Shown: one piece after another, positions 1 through 5,085 of the stretch | Position numbering within the stretch: the stretch's first letter is position 1 | Layout: the number at the start of each line of letters is the position of its first letter | Translations under genes and position numbers: made by a program | Source of the DNA: Candidatus Atribacter fermentans | Lineage (GTDB): Bacteria; Atribacterota; Atribacteria; Atribacterales; Atribacteraceae | Length of the DNA: 5,085 nt | Assembly (NCBI GenBank): GCA_012517485.1 | Contig: JAAYUT010000136.1 | Coordinates: forward strand, 1 to 5,085 | Direction: 5' to 3' | Notes under the pieces: generated by a model | What the model was told of the DNA's origin: nothing | Seen by the model: only the letters and a program-made list of their open reading frames with translations | The model's database searches: none

Positions 1-62
1 AAACTGAACACCAAACTCATTACAACGAAAATGAAAATAACCGTTGAAAGTTTATGTTTCAT
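1..62 (-). CDS. N-terminal fragment of an exported protein (signal peptide), possibly a solute-binding protein
   Basis: Only the first 20 codons and part of the next are in the window. They encode a basic N-region (MKHK) and a long hydrophobic core (STVIFIFVVMSLVFS), the classic shape of a Sec signal peptide. No cleavage site or lipobox Cys is reached before the edge. The ATG at 60-62 has an excellent ribosome site 5 bases upstream. A periplasmic or cell-surface sugar-binding protein of an ABC transporter is the commonest partner of ROK plus Gfo/Idh genes, but that is context only. Any secreted protein would fit. Confidence 0.75.
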   Translation of the reverse strand, partial: MKHKLSTVIFIFVVMSLVFS

Positions 63-65
63 GGT

Positions 66-74
66 CTCCTCCTC
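66..74 (-). promoter_or_regulatory. Shine-Dalgarno of the exported-protein gene
   Basis: GAGGAGGAG on the minus strand, with AGGAGG ending 5 bases before the ATG at 60-62. It confirms that this edge fragment is a real gene start. Confidence 0.75.
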
Positions 75-89
75 ATTCTTAAAAAATTT

Positions 90-106
90 GTTGGTTAATT
101 ATCAAC
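90..106 (-). repeat. 17-base imperfect palindrome in the exported-gene leader
   Basis: GTTGATAATTAACCAAC has matching GTTG/CAAC ends and 12 of 16 symmetric positions, centred about 36 bases before the exported-gene ATG. It could be an operator for a symmetric regulator such as the neighbouring ROK protein, or a small hairpin in the mRNA. The 4-base outer stem is too weak to call a terminator even though a T-run follows. Confidence 0.25.
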
Positions 107-132
107 TTTAATCCTTAATTGAACACTCCTTT

Positions 133-161
133 TTTATATAAACAATCACCTCCTTTTTTAA
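133..161 (-). promoter_or_regulatory. Weak sigma70-type promoter candidate upstream of the exported-protein gene
   Basis: TTAAAA (156-161, 4 of 6 to TTGACA), a 17-base spacer, and TATAAA (133-138, 5 of 6 to TATAAT) on the minus strand. A start near 126 would give a leader of about 64 bases. The region is very AT-rich, so chance matches are expected. It also overlaps the orphan Shine-Dalgarno, and both may not be functional. Confidence 0.2.
145..156 (-). promoter_or_regulatory. Orphan full-length Shine-Dalgarno in the leader of the exported-protein gene
   Basis: AAAGGAGGTGAT is the exact complement of the standard bacterial 16S rRNA 3' tail. It lies about 83 bases before the nearest real start codon. 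The only nearby frame is a TTG followed by two codons and TAA. It may be a ribosome loading or mRNA-protecting site, similar in concept to the STAB-SD of Bacillus cry mRNAs. The match is seen; the role is inferred. Confidence 0.4.
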
Positions 162-226
162 CTTCTATTTAAATCAATTCCAAATCATAAAAAATCATCT
201 TCCCAAGGAATAAAAAATCAAAAATT

Positions 227-1477
227 CTAAGAAATTTCTTTCATAATTTTTTCAACTTTCTCTATTACTGCTTGGATATCCTCATCACTTGAATTAATGT
301 TTATCCCAAACCCTGAACCTAAACCTTTATCAACAACACCAACACTAATATTAATTGCCCGATCAAGAATGCTATCCGTCTGAGGAAGCATATGAGCGAA
401 ATAATGAATATCTTTCCCATAAGCCGGGCATTCAAATGGGCAGGGATAGAGGGTTGATGTTTTCTTTTGTAAAATTTGTTCCATATTGTTATAAACATGC
501 CACCCAGAATGAGCAATGGTTTTCGTTCCAACCCTTTCACCAAAGGCATCAGCTGTAGCTTTATCTTTAAAAAGTAAAGTAAGTAACGTTGCACACTCTC
601 CATTTTGGTCGTTAATAGTTCTAAAACTGATATTGGGAATCTTAGATAATGCGGTTTTTAACTTCGCCTTCTTTTCTCGAAGTGTATTAAGAATTTTATC
701 TATTTTTCGAACTTGGGCTAATGCAAATGCGCCAGTTAATTCATTCATTCGAAGATCCAAACCTACAATGCTTCTCCTCCCAACCTCGACACCAGCCCGC
801 ATAGGTTTATGACCTTGATCGTGAAATCCAAAAGCACGTTCGTAATAATCATCGTTATCAGTCACAACTACACCACCATCACCAGCTGTGATCGTTTTAA
901 AAACATTCAATGAGAAAGCAGCGATATCTCCAATACTCCCAACTCTTTTTCCTCGGAAAGATGCCCCCGCAGCCTGGGCACAGTCTTCAATGACCAATAA
1001 ACCATGACGACGGGCGATATCCATGATGGCATCCATCTGACATGGATTTCCCAGCATATGTACAGGCATGATGGCTTTCGTCTTGCTGGTAATCTTTTTT
1101 TCTACATCAACAGGATCAAGAGTCAATGATTCATCGATTTCGGCTAACACGGGAATCGCTCGGGATACAATAATGCTTGAAATAGAAGCAATAAATGTAT
1201 ACCCAGGAACAATAACCTCATCACCTGGTCCAATGCCAAGGGCAGCCAAACAGGTAAGCAAAGCACTGGTCCCACTATTCACCGCAACAGCATGCTTAAC
1301 CCCGATTAGTTGAGAAAATTCTTGTTCTAAAGTAAATACTTTCTTTTTAAAGTTGGGATCGTCTTCTGAACCATAACGAAAAAGATACCCCGACTCAAGA
1401 ACATCCATCACTTCTTTCTTCTCTTCTTCACCAATTACATATGAACCTGGTCCTCCAAAAGTTGGTTTGACGGTCAT
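227..1477 (-). CDS. DegT/DnrJ/EryC1/StrS-family PLP-dependent sugar aminotransferase
   Basis: Fold-type I PLP enzyme expected to transfer an amino group between glutamate (or glutamine) and a keto-sugar or keto-cyclitol. Seen in order: IGEEEKKEV with the LFRYG motif (32-36); SGTSA at 68-72 for the phosphate; EDCAQAAGAS with Asp165 for the pyridine nitrogen; SLNVFKTITAGDGG with Schiff-base Lys194; SGWHVYNNME (324-333); and a late VGVVDKGLGSGFGINI segment. The lysine is present, so it is a true aminotransferase rather than a His-type dehydratase such as ColD. At 416 residues it is somewhat longer than many sugar-nucleotide aminotransferases. The RYG-containing N-terminus resembles, from memory, KdnA-like 8-amino-octulosonate transaminases and related catabolic-cluster members. 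The substrate is not assignable. It follows the oxidoreductase after 13 bases with stop/SD overlap, implying coupled translation. A perfect 12-base palindrome at 229-240 is too AT-rich and loopless to call a terminator. Confidence 0.91.
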   Translation of the reverse strand: MTVKPTFGGPGSYVIGEEEKKEVMDVLESGYLFRYGSEDDPNFKKKVFTLEQEFSQLIGVKHAVAVNSGTSALLTCLAALGIGPGDEVIVPGYTFIASISSIIVSRAIPVLAEIDESLTLDPVDVEKKITSKTKAIMPVHMLGNPCQMDAIMDIARRHGLLVIEDCAQAAGASFRGKRVGSIGDIAAFSLNVFKTITAGDGGVVVTDNDDYYERAFGFHDQGHKPMRAGVEVGRRSIVGLDLRMNELTGAFALAQVRKIDKILNTLREKKAKLKTALSKIPNISFRTINDQNGECATLLTLLFKDKATADAFGERVGTKTIAHSGWHVYNNMEQILQKKTSTLYPCPFECPAYGKDIHYFAHMLPQTDSILDRAINISVGVVDKGLGSGFGININSSDEDIQAVIEKVEKIMKEIS

Positions 1478-1484
1478 TATTCTT

Positions 1485-1492
1485 CCTCCTTT
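1485..1492 (-). promoter_or_regulatory. Shine-Dalgarno of the aminotransferase overlapping the upstream stop codon
   Basis: AAAGGAGG on the minus strand shares its first bases with the oxidoreductase TAA (1491-1493) and sits 7 bases before the aminotransferase ATG. This arrangement supports the chosen start and suggests the two enzymes are translationally coupled and made in similar amounts. Confidence 0.75.
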
Positions 1493-2645
1493 ATCGAATA
1501 ACTTTTACCCATTTTCCTGTTTGATGACTTTCTGCAATAGCATCAACAATACAACTAATATCATACCCATCATGAAATGTTGCATAATCGGGTTTTTTGT
1601 CGAGTGATTTTTTTGTATCAAGAACTGAACGATAATAAGCCAACAGACTGTTTTTTATACTATCCAACCAACCTTCAGGATGTCCCCCGGGTGCGAGGGT
1701 ATATTCCCGACATTTTGGATCAAGCTGGTTGGGATCCCTCATCAAATAAACATTCGGTTGACTACGGTAACCGATCCACATTCGATCACCCTCTTCTTGG
1801 TTCCAATAAAAGGATTTGGCAGATCCATTAATTTCAATATTAAAATAACATTTTCTTCCAGCACAAACTTGAGAAACATAAAAAACTCCGCTTGCTCCAT
1901 TTTCTAATCGAATTAAAACCACTCCCCAGTCTTCTGATTGAACTGGTATTTCTTCATAATCAGTAAGATCGCGGTCTTCACGAAAAGTTTCGATATTTTT
2001 AGATTTTTTTCGTATAGGTATTATCGTCGATAAATCAGCAAATACTTCAGTAATCTTGAGACCTGTAATGGTTTGAGCGAGATCACACCAATGTGATCCT
2101 ATGTCCCCTATTGCTCGGGTTACTCCACCAAACTTTGGTTCAACTCGCCAATTGTAATCTGTTTCATAAAAAAGCCAATCTTGTAAATAGGAACCGTGGA
2201 TTAAATTAATTTTCCCCAGTTCTCCCTTTTGGACCCGGTGTTTCATGTCTTGGATTAAAGGATACATCCTATAATTGAAATTGACACCATGTACAATTTG
2301 GTGTTTTTCGGCTAATTCCAACATTTCGCCTGATTCGAAACGATTCATACCTAAGGGTTTTTCGGAGAAGATGTGTTTTCCTGCTCGAATAATAGCGGAG
2401 TTGATTTCTAAATGAAGATGATTAGGTGTACAATTATGAACAACTTGAACATCTGGATCATTGATGAGGTCATAGTAGTTGCTATAGGCACGGGGGATAA
2501 AAAAATCAGCTGCTTTTTTACGTGCTAATTCCTCATTCGCTTCGGCAACCGCTACCACTTCGACAAAACCCAAACGTCTTAATGCATCGATGTGTACCGA
2601 TCCTACAAATCCAGTACCAATTATTCCAGCTTTAATTTTTTCCAT
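1491..2645 (-). CDS. Gfo/Idh/MocA-family NAD(P)-dependent sugar/cyclitol oxidoreductase
   Basis: Soluble dehydrogenase expected to oxidise or reduce a ring hydroxyl/ketone of a sugar, sugar acid or inositol-type cyclitol. The N-terminal Rossmann fold carries GIIGTGFVG (Gly10, Gly12, Gly15) and an acidic stretch after strand 2 (VAEANEE, about 34-39), which leans towards NAD. The family EKP motif is at 95-97 (Lys96 catalytic). The C-terminal domain begins near residue 125 and contains GDIGSHWCD at 180-188, giving the usual catalytic Asp181 and His185. A late GGHPEGWLDSIKN stretch (320-332) is typical of the roughly 380-residue subgroup found in carbohydrate catabolic clusters. Length 384 is normal and no signal peptide is seen. 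The ATG start is supported by a strong ribosome site 5 bases away. The exact substrate (inositol, 3-keto-sugar, levoglucosan-like and others are all known in this family) cannot be assigned. Co-location with an aminotransferase suggests a keto intermediate shared by the two. Confidence 0.92.
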   Translation of the reverse strand: MEKIKAGIIGTGFVGSVHIDALRRLGFVEVVAVAEANEELARKKAADFFIPRAYSNYYDLINDPDVQVVHNCTPNHLHLEINSAIIRAGKHIFSEKPLGMNRFESGEMLELAEKHQIVHGVNFNYRMYPLIQDMKHRVQKGELGKINLIHGSYLQDWLFYETDYNWRVEPKFGGVTRAIGDIGSHWCDLAQTITGLKITEVFADLSTIIPIRKKSKNIETFREDRDLTDYEEIPVQSEDWGVVLIRLENGASGVFYVSQVCAGRKCYFNIEINGSAKSFYWNQEEGDRMWIGYRSQPNVYLMRDPNQLDPKCREYTLAPGGHPEGWLDSIKNSLLAYYRSVLDTKKSLDKKPDYATFHDGYDISCIVDAIAESHQTGKWVKVIR

Positions 2646-2650
2646 AATTC

Positions 2651-2663
2651 CCTCCTTCTCCTT
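2651..2663 (-). promoter_or_regulatory. Doubled Shine-Dalgarno for the oxidoreductase gene
   Basis: AAGGAG (2658-2663) and AGGAGG (2651-2656) follow each other on the minus strand. The second is 5 bases from the ATG. The site fixes the start of the oxidoreductase and predicts much stronger translation than for the ROK gene just upstream. The 39-base gap around it has no terminator-like hairpin, so the two genes are probably cotranscribed. Confidence 0.75.
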
Positions 2664-2684
2664 AAATTTTTTATTCAGCTGTTT

Positions 2685-3836
2685 TTATTGAATAATTTCT
2701 AACAAAGAGAGCATTGAAGCGCCAAGCGCCCCTGACCAGTCATCCAAAGAAGAAATCTTCATTTCTAATTTTTGACTGAGTGCCGATAAAGCATTCTTTT
2801 TTATAATATGTTGGATTGGCTCAATTAATAATTGATTAGCATGTTTTAACCGGCCTCCAAAAATAATCAGAGGTATACCAGTAAAATTGATTACTTGAGC
2901 TGCAACTGCTCCGATACGTTCACCCGATTCAGTTATCAACCGATAACTCAGTTTATCTCCCTTTCTCGCTTCATTAATAATATTTTCAATATTTATCTCT
3001 TGATTATGCAAGCTCGATTGTACACCATTTTCGATAAACTTTTTAGCATTACGGACAATTGCGGCAATTGAAGCAAATACTTCTAAACACCCCCGGTTTC
3101 CACAACCACAGGAAGGACCATTTTCATCAAGTATAAAGTGTCCAATTTCTCCGGAAATACCAAAAGGACCTCGATAAATTTTGCCATCTAAAGCCATTGA
3201 TAAACCGATCCCTACGTCGAGATAAAAAAATAAAAAATTTTTTAAATTTCTTGCCACACCATGATTCTGCTCAACGTAAGCAACCGTTCTGCACACGTCA
3301 TCTAAATAAACAGGAAGGCTGAATTTTTCTTCAAGACACTTTTTTATGGGAAAATCATTTAAATCCTCACGCTGTGGAGAACAAAGTGATGTCCCCGTGA
3401 TAGTTTCCACGATACCGGTACTGGCAATACCAATTGACTTTATATTCTCGTTATCATCTAAAATCCTTTTAATTTGACTTTCCAGATTATTTTTAATTGG
3501 TTCGTTTTTTTGAACATTAATCGTCCCGCTTTGAAATATATCTCCAACACAATTCGAAATAACCCATTTAATATAGGATCCTCCCAGTTCGATTCCTAAT
3601 GCTTTGCCAAAGTTGGGATTAATACTAATCAAACGAGCTGGTCTTCCGCCGGTTTTATCATCCCAACCACTTTCAACCACCTTACCGTTTAAAATTAATT
3701 GATCAACATATTTTGCTATAGTGAGAATCCCCATACCGGTTGTTTTTGATAAATCATTCCTTGAGATGGGACCATATTCCTTTATAATTCGATATATTAA
3801 CTCTACCTTTGGGGAATTTTCATATTTTTTCCACAA
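2685..3836 (-). CDS. ROK-family transcriptional regulator (HTH plus sugar-kinase-like domain)
   Basis: Likely a DNA-binding repressor or activator responding to a sugar or sugar phosphate, as in the NagC/Mlc/XylR group. Residues about 10-55 form a winged helix-turn-helix (YGPISRNDLSKTTGMG is the recognition region), followed by the GGRPARL wing motif at 63-69. The ROK fold starts near residue 79 with GIELGG. The zinc and sugar signature is intact: GEIGH (His233) then CGCGNRGCLE (Cys243, Cys245, Cys250, Glu252). Kinase-type motifs are degraded: Asp of DxGGT is Glu83, the usual Asn-Asp pair is Asp179-Asp180, and the phosphate-2 Gly-Thr-Gly reads Asp-Val-Gly (207-209). This suggests a regulator rather than an active kinase. 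The start is TTG; the next in-frame ATG (codon 35) would remove the HTH. The 383-residue length is normal for ROK repressors. The ligand is not predictable; a sugar linked to the downstream enzymes is inferred from context. Confidence 0.9.
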   Translation of the reverse strand: MWKKYENSPKVELIYRIIKEYGPISRNDLSKTTGMGILTIAKYVDQLILNGKVVESGWDDKTGGRPARLISINPNFGKALGIELGGSYIKWVISNCVGDIFQSGTINVQKNEPIKNNLESQIKRILDDNENIKSIGIASTGIVETITGTSLCSPQREDLNDFPIKKCLEEKFSLPVYLDDVCRTVAYVEQNHGVARNLKNFLFFYLDVGIGLSMALDGKIYRGPFGISGEIGHFILDENGPSCGCGNRGCLEVFASIAAIVRNAKKFIENGVQSSLHNQEINIENIINEARKGDKLSYRLITESGERIGAVAAQVINFTGIPLIIFGGRLKHANQLLIEPIQHIIKKNALSALSQKLEMKISSLDDWSGALGASMLSLLEIIQ

Positions 3837-5085
3837 TTATGGGAATACACCTCTAATCTTCTTCGCTTTTACGACACGATCAATCGCTAACATATAAGCT
3901 GCCACCCTTAAACTAACCCCTTTTTGTTGGTGAATTGACCACACTTCATTAAAAGCTCTTTTCATTATTTTCATTAATAATTCATTGACTTCACTCTCAT
4001 CCCACATCAGTGATTGAATATTTTGTACCCACTCGAAGTAAGAAACCACCAAACCACCAGCATTGACCAAAATATCTGGAATCACAATAATATTTCGGGA
4101 TTCTAATATTTCATCAGCTTCTACCAAAGTTGGTCCATTAGCAGCTTCAGCGATTATTTTGGCATTTAACTTTTTTGCAACTGAAGCAGTGATTTGGTTT
4201 TCTTTAGCAGCTGGTATAAAAAGGTCAACCGGGAAGTAGAAAATTTCTTCTTTGGGAAATTCAGTTACACCTGGGGCTTTATATCCATTGATTGTTTTCC
4301 TGGGATTGTCGTTTACATATTTTATAAGATCATCAATATCTAAACCAGATTTCCGATAAACGCCACCACTTATATCACATACTGCAATAATCTTAGAGCC
4401 CTGATGAGCGAGAAGCTGGGCTAAAATGCTTCCAACTTTACCAAAACCCTGTACGGCGACTTTGGCATTAACCAGTGAAAATCCTAACAAAGGAGCTATA
4501 TCATTAATGATATAAACTACTCCTCGACCGGTTGCTCCTTGTCTTCCTAAGGTACCTCCAATTTCTAATGGTTTTCCAGTAACAACCCCGGGGACTGAAT
4601 ACCCTTTGAACATACTATAGGTATCCATAATCCATCCCATGACTTCATCGTTCGTGTTAATATCCGGAGCTGGAATATCTTTTTCTGGACCAATAAGTGG
4701 AAGGATCATCGCAGTATAACGTCGAGTAATGCGTTTTAATTCTTCTCTTGATAAATGTGATGGATCACAGCAAATAGCACCTTTCGCACCACCGAAAGGG
4801 ATATTTACTACGGCACTTTTCCAGGTCATTAAAGCCGCTAAGGTTTTTACAATATTTATATCGACATCAGTTGAATATCTCAATCCGCCCTTGCAAGGTC
4901 CCCGACTACTTGAATATTGAACTCGATACCCGGTAAATACTTCAATATGACCATTATCCATTATGACTGGTATAGAAACGGTTAACTCCCTTTCTGGAGA
5001 ACGAAGGGCAACATAGTCATCATAATTCAAACCCAGGTTTTTTGCTGCATTGTCAAGATTAAAAAGCATATTTTCATACGAATCA
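3837..5085 (-). CDS. gdhA: Glutamate dehydrogenase (Glu/Leu/Phe/Val dehydrogenase family), 5' end beyond window
   Basis: Cytoplasmic, probably hexameric enzyme for reversible oxidative deamination of glutamate to 2-oxoglutarate and ammonia. Numbering is from the ATG at 5067-5069. Seen: KGGLRY with Lys60, TWKS with Lys84, the family active-site signature GGAKGAICCDP with catalytic Lys96, and PAPD with Asp136. A Rossmann GFGKVG follows at 208-213, CDISGG with Asp232 at the end of the next strand, then AEAANGPT and NAGGLVVSYFEW. All residues equivalent to the known Clostridium symbiosum GDH substrate and catalytic residues appear present. Length (410+ residues) fits the short bacterial/archaeal class. 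Asp232 leans towards NAD but does not settle cofactor choice. The ATG at 5069 has no ribosome site, and the frame stays open to the edge with codons for DSYEN, which fit the family N-terminus, so the gene is treated as 5'-partial. It appears to lead the operon, with its stop abutting the ROK gene. Confidence 0.93.
   Translation of the reverse strand, partial: DSYENMLFNLDNAAKNLGLNYDDYVALRSPERELTVSIPVIMDNGHIEVFTGYRVQYSSSRGPCKGGLRYSTDVDINIVKTLAALMTWKSAVVNIPFGGAKGAICCDPSHLSREELKRITRRYTAMILPLIGPEKDIPAPDINTNDEVMGWIMDTYSMFKGYSVPGVVTGKPLEIGGTLGRQGATGRGVVYIINDIAPLLGFSLVNAKVAVQGFGKVGSILAQLLAHQGSKIIAVCDISGGVYRKSGLDIDDLIKYVNDNPRKTINGYKAPGVTEFPKEEIFYFPVDLFIPAAKENQITASVAKKLNAKIIAEAANGPTLVEADEILESRNIIVIPDILVNAGGLVVSYFEWVQNIQSLMWDESEVNELLMKIMKRAFNEVWSIHQQKGVSLRVAAYMLAIDRVVKAKKIRGVFP
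3848..3854 (-). promoter_or_regulatory. Weak ribosome binding site for the ROK gene, inside the end of gdhA
   Basis: AGAGGTG on the minus strand lies 11 bases before the TTG start, which is long spacing and only a partial anti-SD match. With the TTG start and the directly adjacent gdhA stop, it suggests the regulator is translated at a low level, probably by terminating ribosomes that reinitiate. Function is inferred. Confidence 0.45.

Noticed and set aside
184..189. TATGAT as a -10 box
   Set aside because: No -35 match at 16-18 bases upstream (2 of 6 at best) and no extended -10 TG.
229..240. Perfect 12-base palindrome AAGAAATTTCTT at the end of the aminotransferase gene
   Set aside because: No loop, AT-only core and within the coding end; too weak for a terminator and expected by chance in AT-rich DNA.
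355..1313. Open frames on the plus strand (355-558, 516-812, 1068-1313) and a minus-strand frame at 319-603, all inside the aminotransferase gene
   Set aside because: They lack ribosome sites and recognisable protein character, and lie wholly inside a gene with strong family motifs; they are shadows.
1577..1907. Plus-strand open frames opposite the oxidoreductase gene
   Set aside because: Short, mutually overlapping, no family resemblance, antisense to a clear enzyme.
227..2645. Naming the pair as NtdC/NtdA (kanosamine) or a specific inosamine pathway
   Set aside because: Family membership matches but no substrate-specific residues can be confirmed by eye and NtdB is not visible; kept at family level.
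4729..4920. Plus-strand open frame opposite the glutamate dehydrogenase active-site region
   Set aside because: Its openness follows from the conserved coding strand; no start signal or motif.
2685..5085. A genuine GDH-ROK fusion protein by stop readthrough or a sequencing error
   Set aside because: UAA followed by U is normally an efficient terminator, and the ROK N-terminus starts exactly where family members start, so two separate proteins are more likely.

Overview
The window is about 5.1 kb of AT-rich bacterial DNA (roughly 35-40% GC by eye, not computed). Every gene I can support lies on the minus strand, packed head to tail like one transcription unit. In transcription order (right to left) they are: a glutamate dehydrogenase running off the right edge; a ROK-family sugar-responsive regulator; a Gfo/Idh/MocA-family NAD(P)-dependent oxidoreductase; a DegT/DnrJ/EryC1/StrS-family PLP aminotransferase; and, after a 164-base gap, the first 20 codons or so of a gene with a Sec-type signal peptide running off the left edge. 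No RNA gene, mobile element, CRISPR array or clear intrinsic terminator was seen.

Strong AGGAGG-type ribosome sites, a TTG start, low GC and this sugar-catabolism gene set suggest an anaerobic, possibly thermophilic, heterotrophic bacterium of the Firmicutes / Thermotogota / Atribacterota kind. Atribacterota is a guess from overall feel. No marker gene fixes the phylum.

Layout: gdhA occupies 3837-5085 and its real start is probably just outside the window. Its TAA is followed directly by the TTG start of the ROK gene (2685-3836) in the same frame. A 39-base gap with a doubled Shine-Dalgarno leads to the oxidoreductase (1491-2645). Its stop codon lies inside the Shine-Dalgarno of the aminotransferase (227-1477). 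The 63-226 gap holds an orphan full-length Shine-Dalgarno, a second partial one, short direct repeats, an imperfect palindrome and a weak promoter candidate upstream of the exported-protein gene.

Working model (inference): the oxidoreductase interconverts a hydroxyl and a keto group on a sugar or cyclitol. The aminotransferase swaps keto and amino groups using glutamate/2-oxoglutarate, and glutamate dehydrogenase closes the nitrogen cycle while recycling a nicotinamide cofactor. The ROK protein senses a sugar ligand, and the exported protein may be the binding protein of an uptake system. This would fit catabolism (or synthesis) of an amino sugar or aminocyclitol. The substrate cannot be read from the sequence.
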